Shown here one piece after another: positions 41,389-48,780 of a stretch of DNA of 48,780 bases (position 1 is its first letter; each line of letters begins with the position of its first letter). Source of the stretch: Mycobacteriales bacterium (GTDB taxonomy: Bacteria > Actinomycetota > Actinomycetes > JAFAQI01); the NCBI GenBank assembly GCA_035504215.1, contig DATJSI010000081.1, forward strand, positions 1 through 48,780, in the 5' to 3' direction. The notes under the pieces are model-generated. The model was not told the DNA's origin and searched no databases. It worked only from the letters and a program-made list of their open reading frames with translations. Made by a program: the position numbers and the translations under genes.

Positions 41389-43085
41389 TGACGGCGCAAG
41401 CGCTTCCGGTCGCGCGTCGGCCCCAGCTGAGGCTGTTGACACTCGGCCGCCCGGTTCGGCTCACCCTGGCTCTCGCCGTTGCCGCGGGCGCGCTGACCGT
41501 CGGCGCCGCGATCGGGCTGATGGCCGCGTCGGGGTTCCTGCTCTCGCGAGCGTCGCAGCACCCCAACCTGGTTGCGCTGTCGATCGCGATCGTCGCCGTG
41601 CGTGCGCTCGGCATCACGCGGGGGATCAGCCGCTACGTCGAGCGCCTCGCCGGACACGACGCGGCGCTGCGCGTGCTGTCCGACCTTCGGGCATCCGTGT
41701 ACGCCCGGCTCGAGCGACTGGCGCCGGCCGGGCTCCGCGGGCTCACCGGTGGGGAGCTGGTCGGTCGGTTCGTGGCAGACGTGGACGCGGTCCAGGACCT
41801 GTTCATCCGAGGGATCACGCCGCCGCTCGTGGCTGCCCTTATCGGCGCCGTGACGGTGGTCTTCTCGGTCGCGGTCTTTGCGCCCGGCGGCGCCGTACTG
41901 CTGGCCGGCCTCCTGGTTGCCGGCATCGGCTTGCCGGCCATCGCCTACCTGCTCGGCCGCCGTCCGGCCCGGTCGACTGCGGCCCTTCGCGGCGAGCTTG
42001 CCTCCGCGACCGTCGACCTCGTGGACGGATCTGCCGAGCTGATCGCGTACGGCGCTACGGCGCAGGCGCTCGATCGCATCGCCGAACGCGACCGCGAGCT
42101 GTTGCGGATGTCGAGGCGGGCGGCGATCGCGAATGCGATCGGCGCCGGTGGCGCGACCATGGTCAGCGGCCTGACGGTCTTCGGTGTCCTGTTCTTCGGG
42201 GTGGCGGCTTCGCATCGCGGCACCCTCGGCACGGTACCGCTCGCGGTGATCGTCCTCACCGCTCTCGCCGCCTTCGAGCTCACCTCGGCGCTGCCCGCTG
42301 CGGCGATCGCGCTGGCATCCGTTCGGGCGTCGGCGCGGCGTGTGTTCGCGGTGCTCGACGCACCGGCTCCGGTCGCCGAGCCGGCCGAGCCGTTGCCGTT
42401 CCCGCCGGGCCCGGTGCGGATCAACGTGCAACGGGTCACCGCCCGCTATCCCGGCGCTCGTAGTGACGTGCTGCACGATCTGGATCTCGATCTCGCCCCC
42501 GGCCGGCGGGTTGGGGTGGTCGGCCGGTCAGGATCGGGGAAGAGCACGCTGGCCGCGCTCCTGTTGCGGTTGCTCGATCCGGACTCGGGCGTCGTGCTGA
42601 TCAACGGTGTCGATGCGTCAGCCCTCGCCGGGGACGACGTCCGGCAACATGTCAGCGGGTGTATCGCCGATCCGCACGTCTTCGATTCGACCGTGAGGGA
42701 GAACCTCCGGCTGGCGCGTCCCGCCGCGGATGACGAGCAGCTAATGAGCGCGCTGCGCACCGTGCGGCTGTCGAGCTGGGTGGCCGAGCTCCCGCACGGG
42801 CTCGATACGGAGGTCGGCCCGCACGGCGTCGCGATGTCCGGCGGGCAGCGGCAGCGGCTCGCACTGGCGCGGGCGGTCCTCGCCGATCCGGCGGTGCTGA
42901 TCCTGGACGAACCGACCGCGCATCTCGATCCCGCGACCGCCGCCGAGGTCATGCGCGACGTGCTCGCGATCACTGCCGGCCGCACCACCCTGCTCATCAC
43001 CCACGACACGCACGGGCTCGATGCAATGGATGAGGTCATCGAGATCGTGGACGGGCACGCGCGACCCGCCGGCGTGCGGGCCTAG
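41388..43085 (+). CDS. cydC: Thiol reductant ABC exporter subunit CydC
   Basis: A 565-residue partner of CydD. The membrane region starts LTLALAVAAGALTVGAAIGLMAASGFLLSRAS and includes GITRGISRYVERLAGHDAALRVLSDLR, characteristic of CydC. The ATPase has Walker A VVGRSGSGKSTLAALLL, signature MSGGQRQRLALARAVL and Walker B AVLILDEPTAHLDP. The ATG overlaps the cydD stop by one base; the open frame extends far upstream inside cydD but that is not used. It is the last gene of the cydABDC operon. Confidence 0.94.
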   Translation: MTAQALPVARRPQLRLLTLGRPVRLTLALAVAAGALTVGAAIGLMAASGFLLSRASQHPNLVALSIAIVAVRALGITRGISRYVERLAGHDAALRVLSDLRASVYARLERLAPAGLRGLTGGELVGRFVADVDAVQDLFIRGITPPLVAALIGAVTVVFSVAVFAPGGAVLLAGLLVAGIGLPAIAYLLGRRPARSTAALRGELASATVDLVDGSAELIAYGATAQALDRIAERDRELLRMSRRAAIANAIGAGGATMVSGLTVFGVLFFGVAASHRGTLGTVPLAVIVLTALAAFELTSALPAAAIALASVRASARRVFAVLDAPAPVAEPAEPLPFPPGPVRINVQRVTARYPGARSDVLHDLDLDLAPGRRVGVVGRSGSGKSTLAALLLRLLDPDSGVVLINGVDASALAGDDVRQHVSGCIADPHVFDSTVRENLRLARPAADDEQLMSALRTVRLSSWVAELPHGLDTEVGPHGVAMSGGQRQRLALARAVLADPAVLILDEPTAHLDPATAAEVMRDVLAITAGRTTLLITHDTHGLDAMDEVIEIVDGHARPAGVRA

Positions 43086-43136
43086 GGGCGGGGCCGATCG
43101 GCTCGCTCGGCCGGCGGCAAGCGTGCCGATCGCATC

Positions 43137-43171
43137 GGGACCTTCGAGCGCACGGTCAGGACCTTTGGCCC
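43137..43171 (+). promoter_or_regulatory. DosR-like boxes upstream of USP gene at 43225
   Basis: The better box, AGGACCTTTGGCCC at 43158-43171, matches GGGAC-N4-GGCCC with one mismatch and is centred 60 bp before ATG 43225. A half-box GGGACCTTCGAGCG lies at 43137-43150, 21 bp upstream (two helical turns). The gene has an AGGAGG site, so the transcript has a short leader. Confidence 0.65.
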
Positions 43172-43224
43172 TGCCCAAGCCATGGCGAACCGGGGCAGGG
43201 TGGACCTGAACGGAGGAGGACACC

Positions 43225-43647
43225 ATGACCGCATTGGGTAAGCGCCAGCGGATCGTGGTCGGGTACGACGGGTCGGCCGACGCCCGCGCCGCGCTCGACT
43301 GGGCCGCGCGCTTCGCATCCGCTACCGACGCGACCGTTCGGGTAGTCGCGGCCTGGACGTGGCCGATCTCGTACGGCTATCCGATCGGCTGTGCCGACTA
43401 TGCGCCGGAGGTCGACGCCAAGGATCTGGCCGAGCGAGCGGTAGCCGAGCTCCAGCTGCCGGCGGATCGAGTCGAAGTAGCAGTGCTCGAGGGGAGCGCC
43501 GGCCCGGTGTTGGTCGACGCCTCATCCGATGCGGATCTCATCGTGGTCGGCTCCCGTGGGCACAACGCCGCGGTCAGTGCGCTGCTCGGCTCCGTGAGTG
43601 CGTACTGCGTGCACCACTCGAAGGTGCCCGTCGTCGTCGTCCGCTGA
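43225..43647 (+). CDS. Universal stress protein, single UspA domain
   Basis: A 140-residue USP: IVVGYDGSADARAALDWAARFASATDATVRVVAAW at the start, and LIVVGSRGHNAAVSALLGSVSAYCVHHSKVPVVVV at the end. The ATP-binding motif G-2x-G-9x-G(S) is intact (GSRGH ... GSVSAYC), so it probably binds ATP. ATG 43225 follows AGGAGG. The C-terminal block GSVSAYCVHH is shared with the two USPs at 45206 and 45696, indicating local duplication. Confidence 0.94.
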   Translation: MTALGKRQRIVVGYDGSADARAALDWAARFASATDATVRVVAAWTWPISYGYPIGCADYAPEVDAKDLAERAVAELQLPADRVEVAVLEGSAGPVLVDASSDADLIVVGSRGHNAAVSALLGSVSAYCVHHSKVPVVVVR

Positions 43648-43655
43648 GCGCCAAA

Positions 43656-44393
43656 CTACGGCGTGCGACGGCGTAAGGTCGCCGCGCCGAGTCCGACCGC
43701 CGCGAGAAAGCTGCCGAGGACCACGGCCAGGTCGGTGGTCATCCCGCTGCTCCATCCGGTGCTGGTCGTGACCCGGTTCATCGCGTCGATCGCGTAGCTC
43801 AGCGGCAGCACGTCCGACAGGCCGTGCAGCACCGGCGACATGCGGTCGCGGGGCGTGAGCAGGCCGCCGAGCAGGATCTGCGGGAGCACCGTCGCGGGCA
43901 GGAACTGCACCGCTTGGAACTCGGTGCGAGCGAATGCCGAGAGGAACAACCCGAGCCCGGTCCCCAGCAGCGCGTTGCACACCGCGAAGAGCACGACGAC
44001 GGGAACCCCGCCCTCGACGGACATTCCGAGCAAGCCGAGCGCGACCGTGCTGGCCAGGCCGACCTGGACCAGCCCCGCCAACCCGAAGGCGAGTGCGTAG
44101 CCACAGATCACGTCGAGCTTGGCAATCGGCAGCGTCAGGAGCCGTTCGAGCGTGCCGGTAGTGCGCTCCCGAAGCGTCGACACCGACGTGACGACGAACA
44201 TCGTCGTGAACGGGAAGATGCCGAGCAGCTCGGGGCCGATCCGGTCGAAGATCACCGACGATCCGGTGAAGACGTAGCGAAGCAGGATCATCAGTACGCA
44301 CGGCACGACCAGCATCAAGGCAACCGTGCGGGGGTCGCGACGGAGCTGGGTCAGCACGCGCCGGGTGGTTGCCGCAGTGAGGCGCGGATTCAT
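43656..44393 (-). CDS. ABC-2 type exporter permease
   Basis: A 245-residue membrane protein with six hydrophobic segments. RRDPRTVALMLVVPCVLMILLRYVFTG is the first. FPFTTMFVVTSVSTLRERTTGTLERLLTLPIAKLDVICGYALAFG is the ABC-2 family core, and LPATVLPQILLGGLLTPRDRMSPVLHGLSDVLPLSYAIDAM is also characteristic. ATG 44393 overlaps the ATPase stop by 4 nt; the longer open frame inside the ATPase gene is rejected. It forms an exporter with the upstream ATPase. Substrate unknown (drug or lipid are typical). Confidence 0.9.
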   Translation of the reverse strand: MNPRLTAATTRRVLTQLRRDPRTVALMLVVPCVLMILLRYVFTGSSVIFDRIGPELLGIFPFTTMFVVTSVSTLRERTTGTLERLLTLPIAKLDVICGYALAFGLAGLVQVGLASTVALGLLGMSVEGGVPVVVLFAVCNALLGTGLGLFLSAFARTEFQAVQFLPATVLPQILLGGLLTPRDRMSPVLHGLSDVLPLSYAIDAMNRVTTSTGWSSGMTTDLAVVLGSFLAAVGLGAATLRRRTP

Positions 44394-45106
44394 GCCGCAT
44401 CCAGGCTGTCGGCGATGTGCAGGAACGCCGCCTCGACCGTCTCGCATCCGGTCGACTCCAGCAGGCCACTGGGGGTCGAGTCGGCGACGATCCGGCCGGA
44501 CCGCATCAGCAGCAGGCGTTGGCATCGCTCCGCCTCGTCCATGACATGACTGGACACGATCAGCGCGACGCCGCTGTCGGCGAGCTCCCGGAACGTGCTC
44601 CACAGGCTGCGCCGAAGGACGGGATCGAGTCCGACGGTCGGCTCGTCGAGGACAAGAACCCGCGGCGCACCGAGCAGCGCGGAGGCGAGCGATGCTCGGG
44701 CACGTTCGCCTCCCGACATGCTGGCGACGACCTGGTCGATCTGCGCGGACAGGTCGACCTGCTCGACCACTCGGCCGATCTGATCACGGCTCGCGCCCAG
44801 CACGCGGGCAAAGTAGCGCAAGTTCTCGCGCAGGGTCAGGTCGCTGTAGATCGCGGGGCTCTGGGTGACGTAGCCGACCGCGGATCGAAGCGGTGGCGAG
44901 CCGGCGGGCTGACCGAGCACCTGGACCGAGCCGCCGGCGATCAGCTGCACACCGACCAGGCAACGCATCAGCGTGGTCTTCCCGCAGCCACTCGGCCCGA
45001 GCAGTCCCGTGACCGTGCCGGCTTCGACCTCGAACGACACCTCGTGCAGCACTGTTCGGCCGCCGCGCGCGACAGTGAGGTCCGTCACGCTGATCACGGC
45101 GCTCAT
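44390..45106 (-). CDS. ABC transporter ATP-binding protein
   Basis: A 238-residue ABC ATPase. Walker A is LLGPSGCGKTTLMRCLVG near residue 36, Q-loop GYVTQSPAIYSDLTLRENL, signature MSGGERARASLASALL, Walker B VLVLDEPTVGLDP, and the switch His is in LIVSSHVMDEAERC. This is the drug/lipid-exporter (DrrA-like) subclass. ATG 45106 opens the two-gene exporter operon. The DosR-like box at 45135-45148 is centred only 35 bp upstream of the ATG, too close for the spacing seen at other genes, so control by it in this direction is doubtful. Confidence 0.92.
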   Translation of the reverse strand: MSAVISVTDLTVARGGRTVLHEVSFEVEAGTVTGLLGPSGCGKTTLMRCLVGVQLIAGGSVQVLGQPAGSPPLRSAVGYVTQSPAIYSDLTLRENLRYFARVLGASRDQIGRVVEQVDLSAQIDQVVASMSGGERARASLASALLGAPRVLVLDEPTVGLDPVLRRSLWSTFRELADSGVALIVSSHVMDEAERCQRLLLMRSGRIVADSTPSGLLESTGCETVEAAFLHIADSLDAA

Positions 45107-45134
45107 CGATACCCACCCTTAGCCCACCGCCGCC

Positions 45135-45148
45135 GGGACCTTCGGCCC
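45135..45148 (+). promoter_or_regulatory. Consensus DosR-like box upstream of USP gene at 45206
   Basis: GGGACCTTCGGCCC matches GGGAC-N4-GGCCC at both half-sites, the form known from the mycobacterial hspX (acr) promoter. The centre is 64.5 bp before ATG 45206, with GAGACT at 45172-45177 as a possible -10. Confidence 0.7.
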
Positions 45149-45205
45149 TATTGAGTGACGGTGACGGCGAGTGAGACTAGCGCCTGCCTAGAGGAGGTCT
45201 TTGAG

Positions 45206-45643
45206 ATGACATCGGCGGATCGGTCCCCCATCGTCGTCGTTGGTATCGACGGCTCGACCAACTCCGAGCTCGCCCTGCGCTGGGCCGAGGCCTATGCCGT
45301 GGCTGCAGGTTACGGGCTGCGGCTGGTGTGCGCCTGGCAGGTACCCACCTCGTTCGGGCATCCCGTGCCGCACGAGGGCTATGAGCCCGTAGTCGCCGCC
45401 CGTGAGGTCGCCGAGAAGGCGGCCACCGGTGTGGCTGTGCCGCCCGAGCGGGTCGAAACCCTGGTCCCGATGGGGCCGGCGGGCGAGGTGCTGGTGGAGG
45501 TCAGCCGCGGCGCCGCCCTGCTTGTCGTCGGCCACCGTGGACACACCGCGATCGGCGAGCGGCTGCCCGGCTCGGTGAGCGCGTACTGCGTCCACCATGC
45601 ACACGTCCCGGTCGTGGTCGTACCGTCCGCGCGCCCGCGTTAG
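45206..45643 (+). CDS. Universal stress protein, single UspA domain
   Basis: A 145-residue USP starting PIVVVGIDGSTNSELALRWAEAYAVAAGYGLRLVCAW and ending LLVVGHRGHTAIGERLPGSVSAYCVHHAHVPVVVVP, with an ATP-binding motif (GHRGH ... GSVSAYC). ATG 45206 is preferred to GTG 45155 because GAGGAGGT lies 7 nt upstream. It is followed after 52 bp by a paralogue, then by a third USP-like gene, so 45206-46950 probably forms one transcription unit under the box at 45135-45148. Confidence 0.94.
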   Translation: MTSADRSPIVVVGIDGSTNSELALRWAEAYAVAAGYGLRLVCAWQVPTSFGHPVPHEGYEPVVAAREVAEKAATGVAVPPERVETLVPMGPAGEVLVEVSRGAALLVVGHRGHTAIGERLPGSVSAYCVHHAHVPVVVVPSARPR

Positions 45644-45695
45644 GCGGTCGACCGCGATCACAACGATGCAATCGAGAACGTTCTGAGGAGGAGAA

Positions 45696-46115
45696 ATGGC
45701 GAACGACCAAGCCCCGATCGTCGTCGTCGGCGTCGATGGGTCACCGGAGAGTCAGCAGGCCGTCGACTGGGCCGAGCGCTACGCCACCGCGTCGGGTGCC
45801 ACGTTGCGGCTCGTCATCGCGTGGGAGCACGCGCAGGCCTATGGCCAGCCGATGATGTTCGAGGGCTACCACCCGCACGAGGAAGCCGACGCACTGGTCA
45901 ACAAGGTGAAGGGTGCGATGGCAGTGCCCGCCGACCGGGTCGAGACCCGGGTCGTCGAGGGTGCGCCCGGACCTGCGCTCGTTGCTTCGGCCGAGGGCGC
46001 GGACGCGCTCGTGGTCGGCAGTCAGGGTCATGGCGCGGTTAGCAGCCTGCTGCTGGGGTCGGTGAGCTCGTACTGCGTGCATCACGCGAGCTGTCCGATC
46101 GTGGTAGTGCGCTAG
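45696..46115 (+). CDS. Universal stress protein, single UspA domain
   Basis: A 139-residue paralogue of the preceding gene: PIVVVGVDGSPESQQAVDWAERYATASGATLRLVIAW and LVVGSQGHGAVSSLLLGSVSSYCVHHASCPIVVV. The ATP-binding glycines are present. ATG 45696 follows GAGGAGGAGAA. It is likely a tandem duplicate within the USP operon. Confidence 0.94.
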   Translation: MANDQAPIVVVGVDGSPESQQAVDWAERYATASGATLRLVIAWEHAQAYGQPMMFEGYHPHEEADALVNKVKGAMAVPADRVETRVVEGAPGPALVASAEGADALVVGSQGHGAVSSLLLGSVSSYCVHHASCPIVVVR

Positions 46116-46119
46116 TCCG

Positions 46120-46950
46120 ATGAGCGTCACGCCGGCCAGCCGCATCGCCGAGGTGCTGATGCCGGTGGACCTGTCGCATGAAGCCTGGCGAGCGCTTCCC
46201 GTCGCCCGCTCGCTGGGCGACCGGCTGGCGGCCGCGATCGTTCCGGTGTATGTCGACCCCACCGCGCCGGCAGAGCAGATCGCCAGCGAAGTGCCTCTGC
46301 TCATCCGTACCTCGGTGGCGGGGCTGCCGGTCGCGGTCGAGGTCCTCGGCGGCGAGGACGTCGCCGGAGCGCTTCAGGCGCGGATCGAGGCCAGCCCGGG
46401 GGCCTTGACGGTGATGGCGAGCCATGGGCGCAGCCAACATCCCGAACGCGCGTGGGGGGTGCTGTGCGACCGGCTTCTCATGACCGCTTCGCGATCCGTT
46501 CTCGTCGTACCCCAGCACTTCGACGCGCAGCGCAACGGCACCATTCGGCGGGTGGCGGCGTGCATCGACGCGGCCGCTCCGGACCACACGATGCTCCGCG
46601 AAGGGTTGGCGCTCGCCGATCTGGTCGGCGTCCCACTCGTGGTTGTCTCCGTCAAGGGTCACGGCAAGCTGCGCCCGGGTGAGGACGACACGTACCACGT
46701 CATGGCTGCGATCTTCGACGACCTTCCGCCCGCCAGCGTGCCGGTGACCGCGGAGGCGCTCGACGACGAGGATCCGGCCGACGCGCTGGTGAGGTACGCC
46801 GACCGGCGCGCCGGCACCGTGCTCGCACTGGCGCCCGGCGCCGAACCCCGGTCGGTCTACGCCATGACGCACAGCGTGTCGATGGCGGTCGCCCGCGAGG
46901 CGCGCACTCCGCTGCTCGTGCGGTGGCACCGCGCGGAGGTGACCGTCTAG
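46120..46950 (+). CDS. Divergent tandem universal stress protein
   Basis: A 276-residue protein with two USP-like halves. Half 1 begins VLMPVDLSHEAWRALPVARSLGDRL and ends LTVMASHGRSQHPERAWGVLCDRLLMTASRSVLVVP. Half 2 begins RVAACIDAAAPDHTMLREGLALADLVGVPLVVVSV and ends VLALAPGAEPRSVYAMTHSVSMAVAREARTPLLV. The core fold is clear, but the ATP-binding glycines are mostly replaced. It starts 4 bp after the previous USP and is probably cotranscribed. It is convergent with the second devR gene, 12 bp apart. Confidence 0.85.
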   Translation: MSVTPASRIAEVLMPVDLSHEAWRALPVARSLGDRLAAAIVPVYVDPTAPAEQIASEVPLLIRTSVAGLPVAVEVLGGEDVAGALQARIEASPGALTVMASHGRSQHPERAWGVLCDRLLMTASRSVLVVPQHFDAQRNGTIRRVAACIDAAAPDHTMLREGLALADLVGVPLVVVSVKGHGKLRPGEDDTYHVMAAIFDDLPPASVPVTAEALDDEDPADALVRYADRRAGTVLALAPGAEPRSVYAMTHSVSMAVAREARTPLLVRWHRAEVTV

Positions 46951-46962
46951 CGCGGCGGCCGG

Positions 46963-47616
46963 CTACTCCTCGATGGTCTGCCGATGCACCTCGTGGGCGA
47001 GGATCGCCGCCTGGGTACGGCGTTCCAGGCCGAGCTTGGCCAGCACGTTCGAGACGTAGTTCTTGACCGTCTTCTCGGCAAGGAACATCCGCTCGCCGAT
47101 CTGCCGGTTGGTCAGACCCTCGCCGATCAGGTCGAGGACCTTGCGTTCCTGCTCGGACAGCCCGGCCAACCGGTCCTGGGTCTCACCGTGGGCGCGCAAC
47201 CGTTCCATCACGCGGCGGGTGGCGGTGGCGTCGAGCAGGGAACCGCCGGCCGCCACCGTGCGGACGGCGTTGACCAGGTCGGACCCCCGAATCTGCTTGA
47301 GCACGAATCCCTGCGCCCCGGCCATGATCGCGTCGAGCATCGCCTCGTCGTCGGCGAACGAGGTCAGCATCAGGCAGGACAGATCGGGCATCGCGCTGCG
47401 CAGGTCACGGCAGACCGCCACGCCGCTGCCGTCGGGCAGCCGGACGTCGAGCACCGCGACCTGCGGCCGCAACGCGGGTATGCGGGCAAGGGCTTCGGAT
47501 GCCGACGATGCCTCACCTACGACGGTGATGTCGCCGTCCGCCTCGAGCATGTCCTTCACCCCGCGCCGGACCACCTCGTGGTCGTCGCAGAGGAACACCC
47601 GGATCGGTTCCGTCAC
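46963..47616 (-). CDS. devR: DevR/DosR-type NarL-family response regulator (copy 2)
   Basis: A 217-residue regulator, the same length as mycobacterial DosR. Receiver: [23 protein letters not shown] (Asp11-12), Asp57 in [36 protein letters not shown]. The helix-turn-helix [38 protein letters not shown] is practically identical to copy 1 at 23292-23972, so both should read the same boxes. The receivers differ more in the alpha 2-alpha 4 faces, which suggests different input. No sensor kinase lies nearby. It is downstream of the PPOX and CBS genes on the same strand, 53 bp after PPOX, so it may sit at the end of a CBS-PPOX-devR operon under the boxes near 48625-48660. Confidence 0.92.
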   Translation of the reverse strand: MTEPIRVFLCDDHEVVRRGVKDMLEADGDITVVGEASSASEALARIPALRPQVAVLDVRLPDGSGVAVCRDLRSAMPDLSCLMLTSFADDEAMLDAIMAGAQGFVLKQIRGSDLVNAVRTVAAGGSLLDATATRRVMERLRAHGETQDRLAGLSEQERKVLDLIGEGLTNRQIGERMFLAEKTVKNYVSNVLAKLGLERRTQAAILAHEVHRQTIEE

Positions 47617-47669
47617 GTGCCTACCGTACGGCGTTTCAGGCCGGTCCGCGCAGAATGGCGCGGTGGGGT

Positions 47670-48116
47670 CTAGATCTCGTAGACGACCGGCATGCTGCCG
47701 ACCACGCGGCCGGTGATCATGCCCGGCGTGATCCGGATAAACACCTCACCGTCGGCTGCAGCCGCGCTGGGCAGGCCGAGCTCGACCGCACGCAGCCAGT
47801 CGCCACCGCTCAGCGCATCAGCAGCGCCGACAACGACGACGCTCCAGCCGGTGCCCGTCGCCGGCTCGTAGCGGTCGATCTCGAAAGCCACGATCGTCTT
47901 GTTGCAGGCCCGCGCCAGAGCGCTACCCGCGCTGGTCCGGAAGACGATGTTGGCGACGTCCATCGCGTAGTTCACCGGCAGGATCGACGGCAACGCATTC
48001 TGGCTGATCGCGATGCGCCCCAGGCGCTGCGAGCGGAGCGCCTCCAGACACTCGGCTCGGGACATCTCGCGCACGACCGCCTCCCCCGTCATGCGCTCAG
48101 TGCTGTTCATCGTCAT
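47670..48116 (-). CDS. Pyridoxamine 5'-phosphate oxidase-fold (PPOX) flavin/F420-binding protein
   Basis: A 148-residue split-barrel protein. [81 protein letters not shown] is the usual core, including the LGRIA and P-VNY elements seen in PPOX proteins of mycobacterial DosR regulons (Rv3129-like). It probably binds FMN or F420; the substrate is unknown. The start at 48116 overlaps the CBS gene stop by 20 bp; ATG 48110 is equally possible. It is probably cotranscribed with the CBS gene and devR copy 2. Confidence 0.85.
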   Translation of the reverse strand: MTMNSTERMTGEAVVREMSRAECLEALRSQRLGRIAISQNALPSILPVNYAMDVANIVFRTSAGSALARACNKTIVAFEIDRYEPATGTGWSVVVVGAADALSGGDWLRAVELGLPSAAAADGEVFIRITPGMITGRVVGSMPVVYEI

Positions 48117-48564
48117 CGCTCGATCCCAGGCTCACCAGATGCAGCTCGTCGTGAAGTCCGTAGCGCGCCACCGCGTGCACAATGTCTCCGGCGGTGAGCA
48201 GCCCGATCAACCGGCCAGTGCCGTCGACGACCGGCACCGCGTCCAGCCGTTCGAGGTTCATCAGCGCGGCGACCTCGCCGATCTCGGTCTCCGGCAGCAC
48301 GCACGAGGTCCGCTCGGCAAGCAACCCCTTGATCGCGCGCGTGCGCAGCGCCGAGGGTCCCTGCTGCCAGGCCTGCACCAGCAAGCGGTCGTCGACGACG
48401 CCCACGCAGCGAGCGCCGGACACCACAACGGCGTGGCGAACCCCGCAGCTGACGAGCACGGACCAGGCATCCCAGATCGTGCCCGTTGCCGGGACGGTGA
48501 TGACGGGCGAGCTCATCACGTCGGCGGCGGTCACCACTCGGGAGCTCACCTCGGGGGGCGTCAT
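48097..48564 (-). CDS. CBS-domain pair protein (Hrp1-like)
   Basis: A 155-residue protein with two CBS motifs. CBS1 is TAADVMSSPVITVPATGTIWDAWSVLVSCGVRHAVVVSGARCVGVVDDRLL, and CBS2 is SCVLPETEIGEVAALMNLERLDAVPVVDGTGRLIGLLTAGDIVHAV. Such stand-alone Bateman modules bind adenine nucleotides; Hrp1 is a known DosR-regulated example. ATG 48564 has GGAGG 7 nt upstream. The weak DosR-like site at 48625-48638 is centred 67.5 bp before it, matching the spacing at the USP genes. Confidence 0.9.
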   Translation of the reverse strand: MTPPEVSSRVVTAADVMSSPVITVPATGTIWDAWSVLVSCGVRHAVVVSGARCVGVVDDRLLVQAWQQGPSALRTRAIKGLLAERTSCVLPETEIGEVAALMNLERLDAVPVVDGTGRLIGLLTAGDIVHAVARYGLHDELHLVSLGSSDDDEQH

Positions 48565-48624
48565 CTGGGCCTCCGATCGGGCTTGCGTTGCTTTCAGGGT
48601 GCCTGCGCGGCCTCACCCGCGGAA

Positions 48625-48660
48625 GGTCCGCAGGTCCTCAACACAGGGGACCAAGGTCGG
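48625..48660. promoter_or_regulatory. Two weak DosR-like sites between divergent CBS genes
   Basis: Site 1 at 48625-48638 reads AGGACCTGCGGACC on the minus strand, facing the CBS gene at 48564. Site 2 at 48647-48660 reads GGGACCAAGGTCGG on the plus strand, centred 43.5 bp before ATG 48697. Each has one good half-site and one degenerate one. Confidence 0.4.
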
Positions 48661-48696
48661 TAGGCAACGGCCACCCTGAGCCGGACGATAGGGACA

Positions 48697-48780
48697 TGAC
48701 GGTTCACGAGATCCCCATAGCGGACAGAGCGCCCACGGTCGGTGCCGGCGCGCCGGTATCCGCTGTGATGAGCCCGATCG
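48697..48780 (+). CDS. CBS-domain protein, N-terminal start (partial)
   Basis: ATG 48697 opens a frame that runs off the right edge after 28 codons. It ends PVSAVMSPI, which is how the first CBS motif of a Bateman-module protein begins (compare DVMSSPVITV in the neighbouring gene). No Shine-Dalgarno sequence is seen; GATAGGGAC before the ATG may contain a -10 element, which fits a leaderless message. It is divergent from the other CBS gene. Confidence 0.55.

Noticed and set aside
1-48780. CRISPR arrays or restriction-modification/antiphage operons
   Set aside because: No regularly spaced repeats were seen and no cas, methylase or restriction genes are encoded; the only repeats are the att, arm and 20-bp tandem pairs.

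Overview
The window is high-G+C, almost fully coding DNA from an actinomycete (Actinomycetota). The signs are the ftsX-smpB-ssrA order, a mycothiol-dependent-type (MDMPI) protein beside an ECF sigma factor, a luciferase-like monooxygenase of the kind that often uses F420, many GTG starts with 1-4 nt stop/start overlaps, and two DevR/DosR-type response regulators. The genus cannot be fixed from what is visible.

Layout. (1) 1-3254 is core genome: the end of ftsX, smpB, an amidohydrolase, an ArsP-type permease with a C-terminal YHS domain, and tmRNA (ssrA). (2) 3228-12692 is an integrated element in the 3' end of ssrA, bounded by a 25-bp perfect direct repeat. It carries a tyrosine integrase, an excisionase, an XRE regulator, a DUF433/PIN-like (VapBC45-type) toxin-antitoxin pair, a pyrimidine-rich tract, a MobF (TrwC-type) relaxase-helicase, a decayed IS3 orfA, and two A+T-richer cargo genes: a TagC/P68-RBP-like beta-propeller protein and an exported protein of unknown function. 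No coupling ATPase, type IV secretion gene or replication initiator is visible, so it looks like an integrative mobilizable element (IME). (3) 12693-19105 is mixed chromosomal content: a truncated methyltransferase, a hydrolase-LuxR fusion, a methyltransferase/LLM oxidoreductase pair, a SnoaL-like protein, an ECF sigma/MDMPI pair and a universal stress protein (USP).

(4) 19401-48780 looks like a hypoxia/dormancy island. It has a PAS hybrid histidine kinase with a REC-EAL phosphodiesterase, a BON-devR operon, AraC and LuxR regulators, a Kup potassium transporter, two PLP-dependent amino-acid decarboxylases around one APC transporter, a zinc alcohol dehydrogenase, cytochrome bd oxidase with its CydDC exporter, an ABC-2 exporter, five more USPs, a second devR, a PPOX-fold protein and two CBS-domain proteins. 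Sequences like the mycobacterial DosR box (GGGAC-N4-GTCCC/GGCCC) lie upstream of BON-devR, cydABDC, two USP transcription units and the CBS genes, with weaker versions at the decarboxylase/permease divergence. For BON-devR, cydA and the last CBS gene the box centre is 42-45 bp before the start codon, which fits leaderless transcripts.

Together, region 4 reads as a low-oxygen and acid-stress programme: DevR-type regulators would turn on a high-affinity oxidase, proton-consuming decarboxylation, potassium uptake, and nucleotide-sensing USP and CBS proteins. No DevS/DosT-type sensor kinase is visible in the window.
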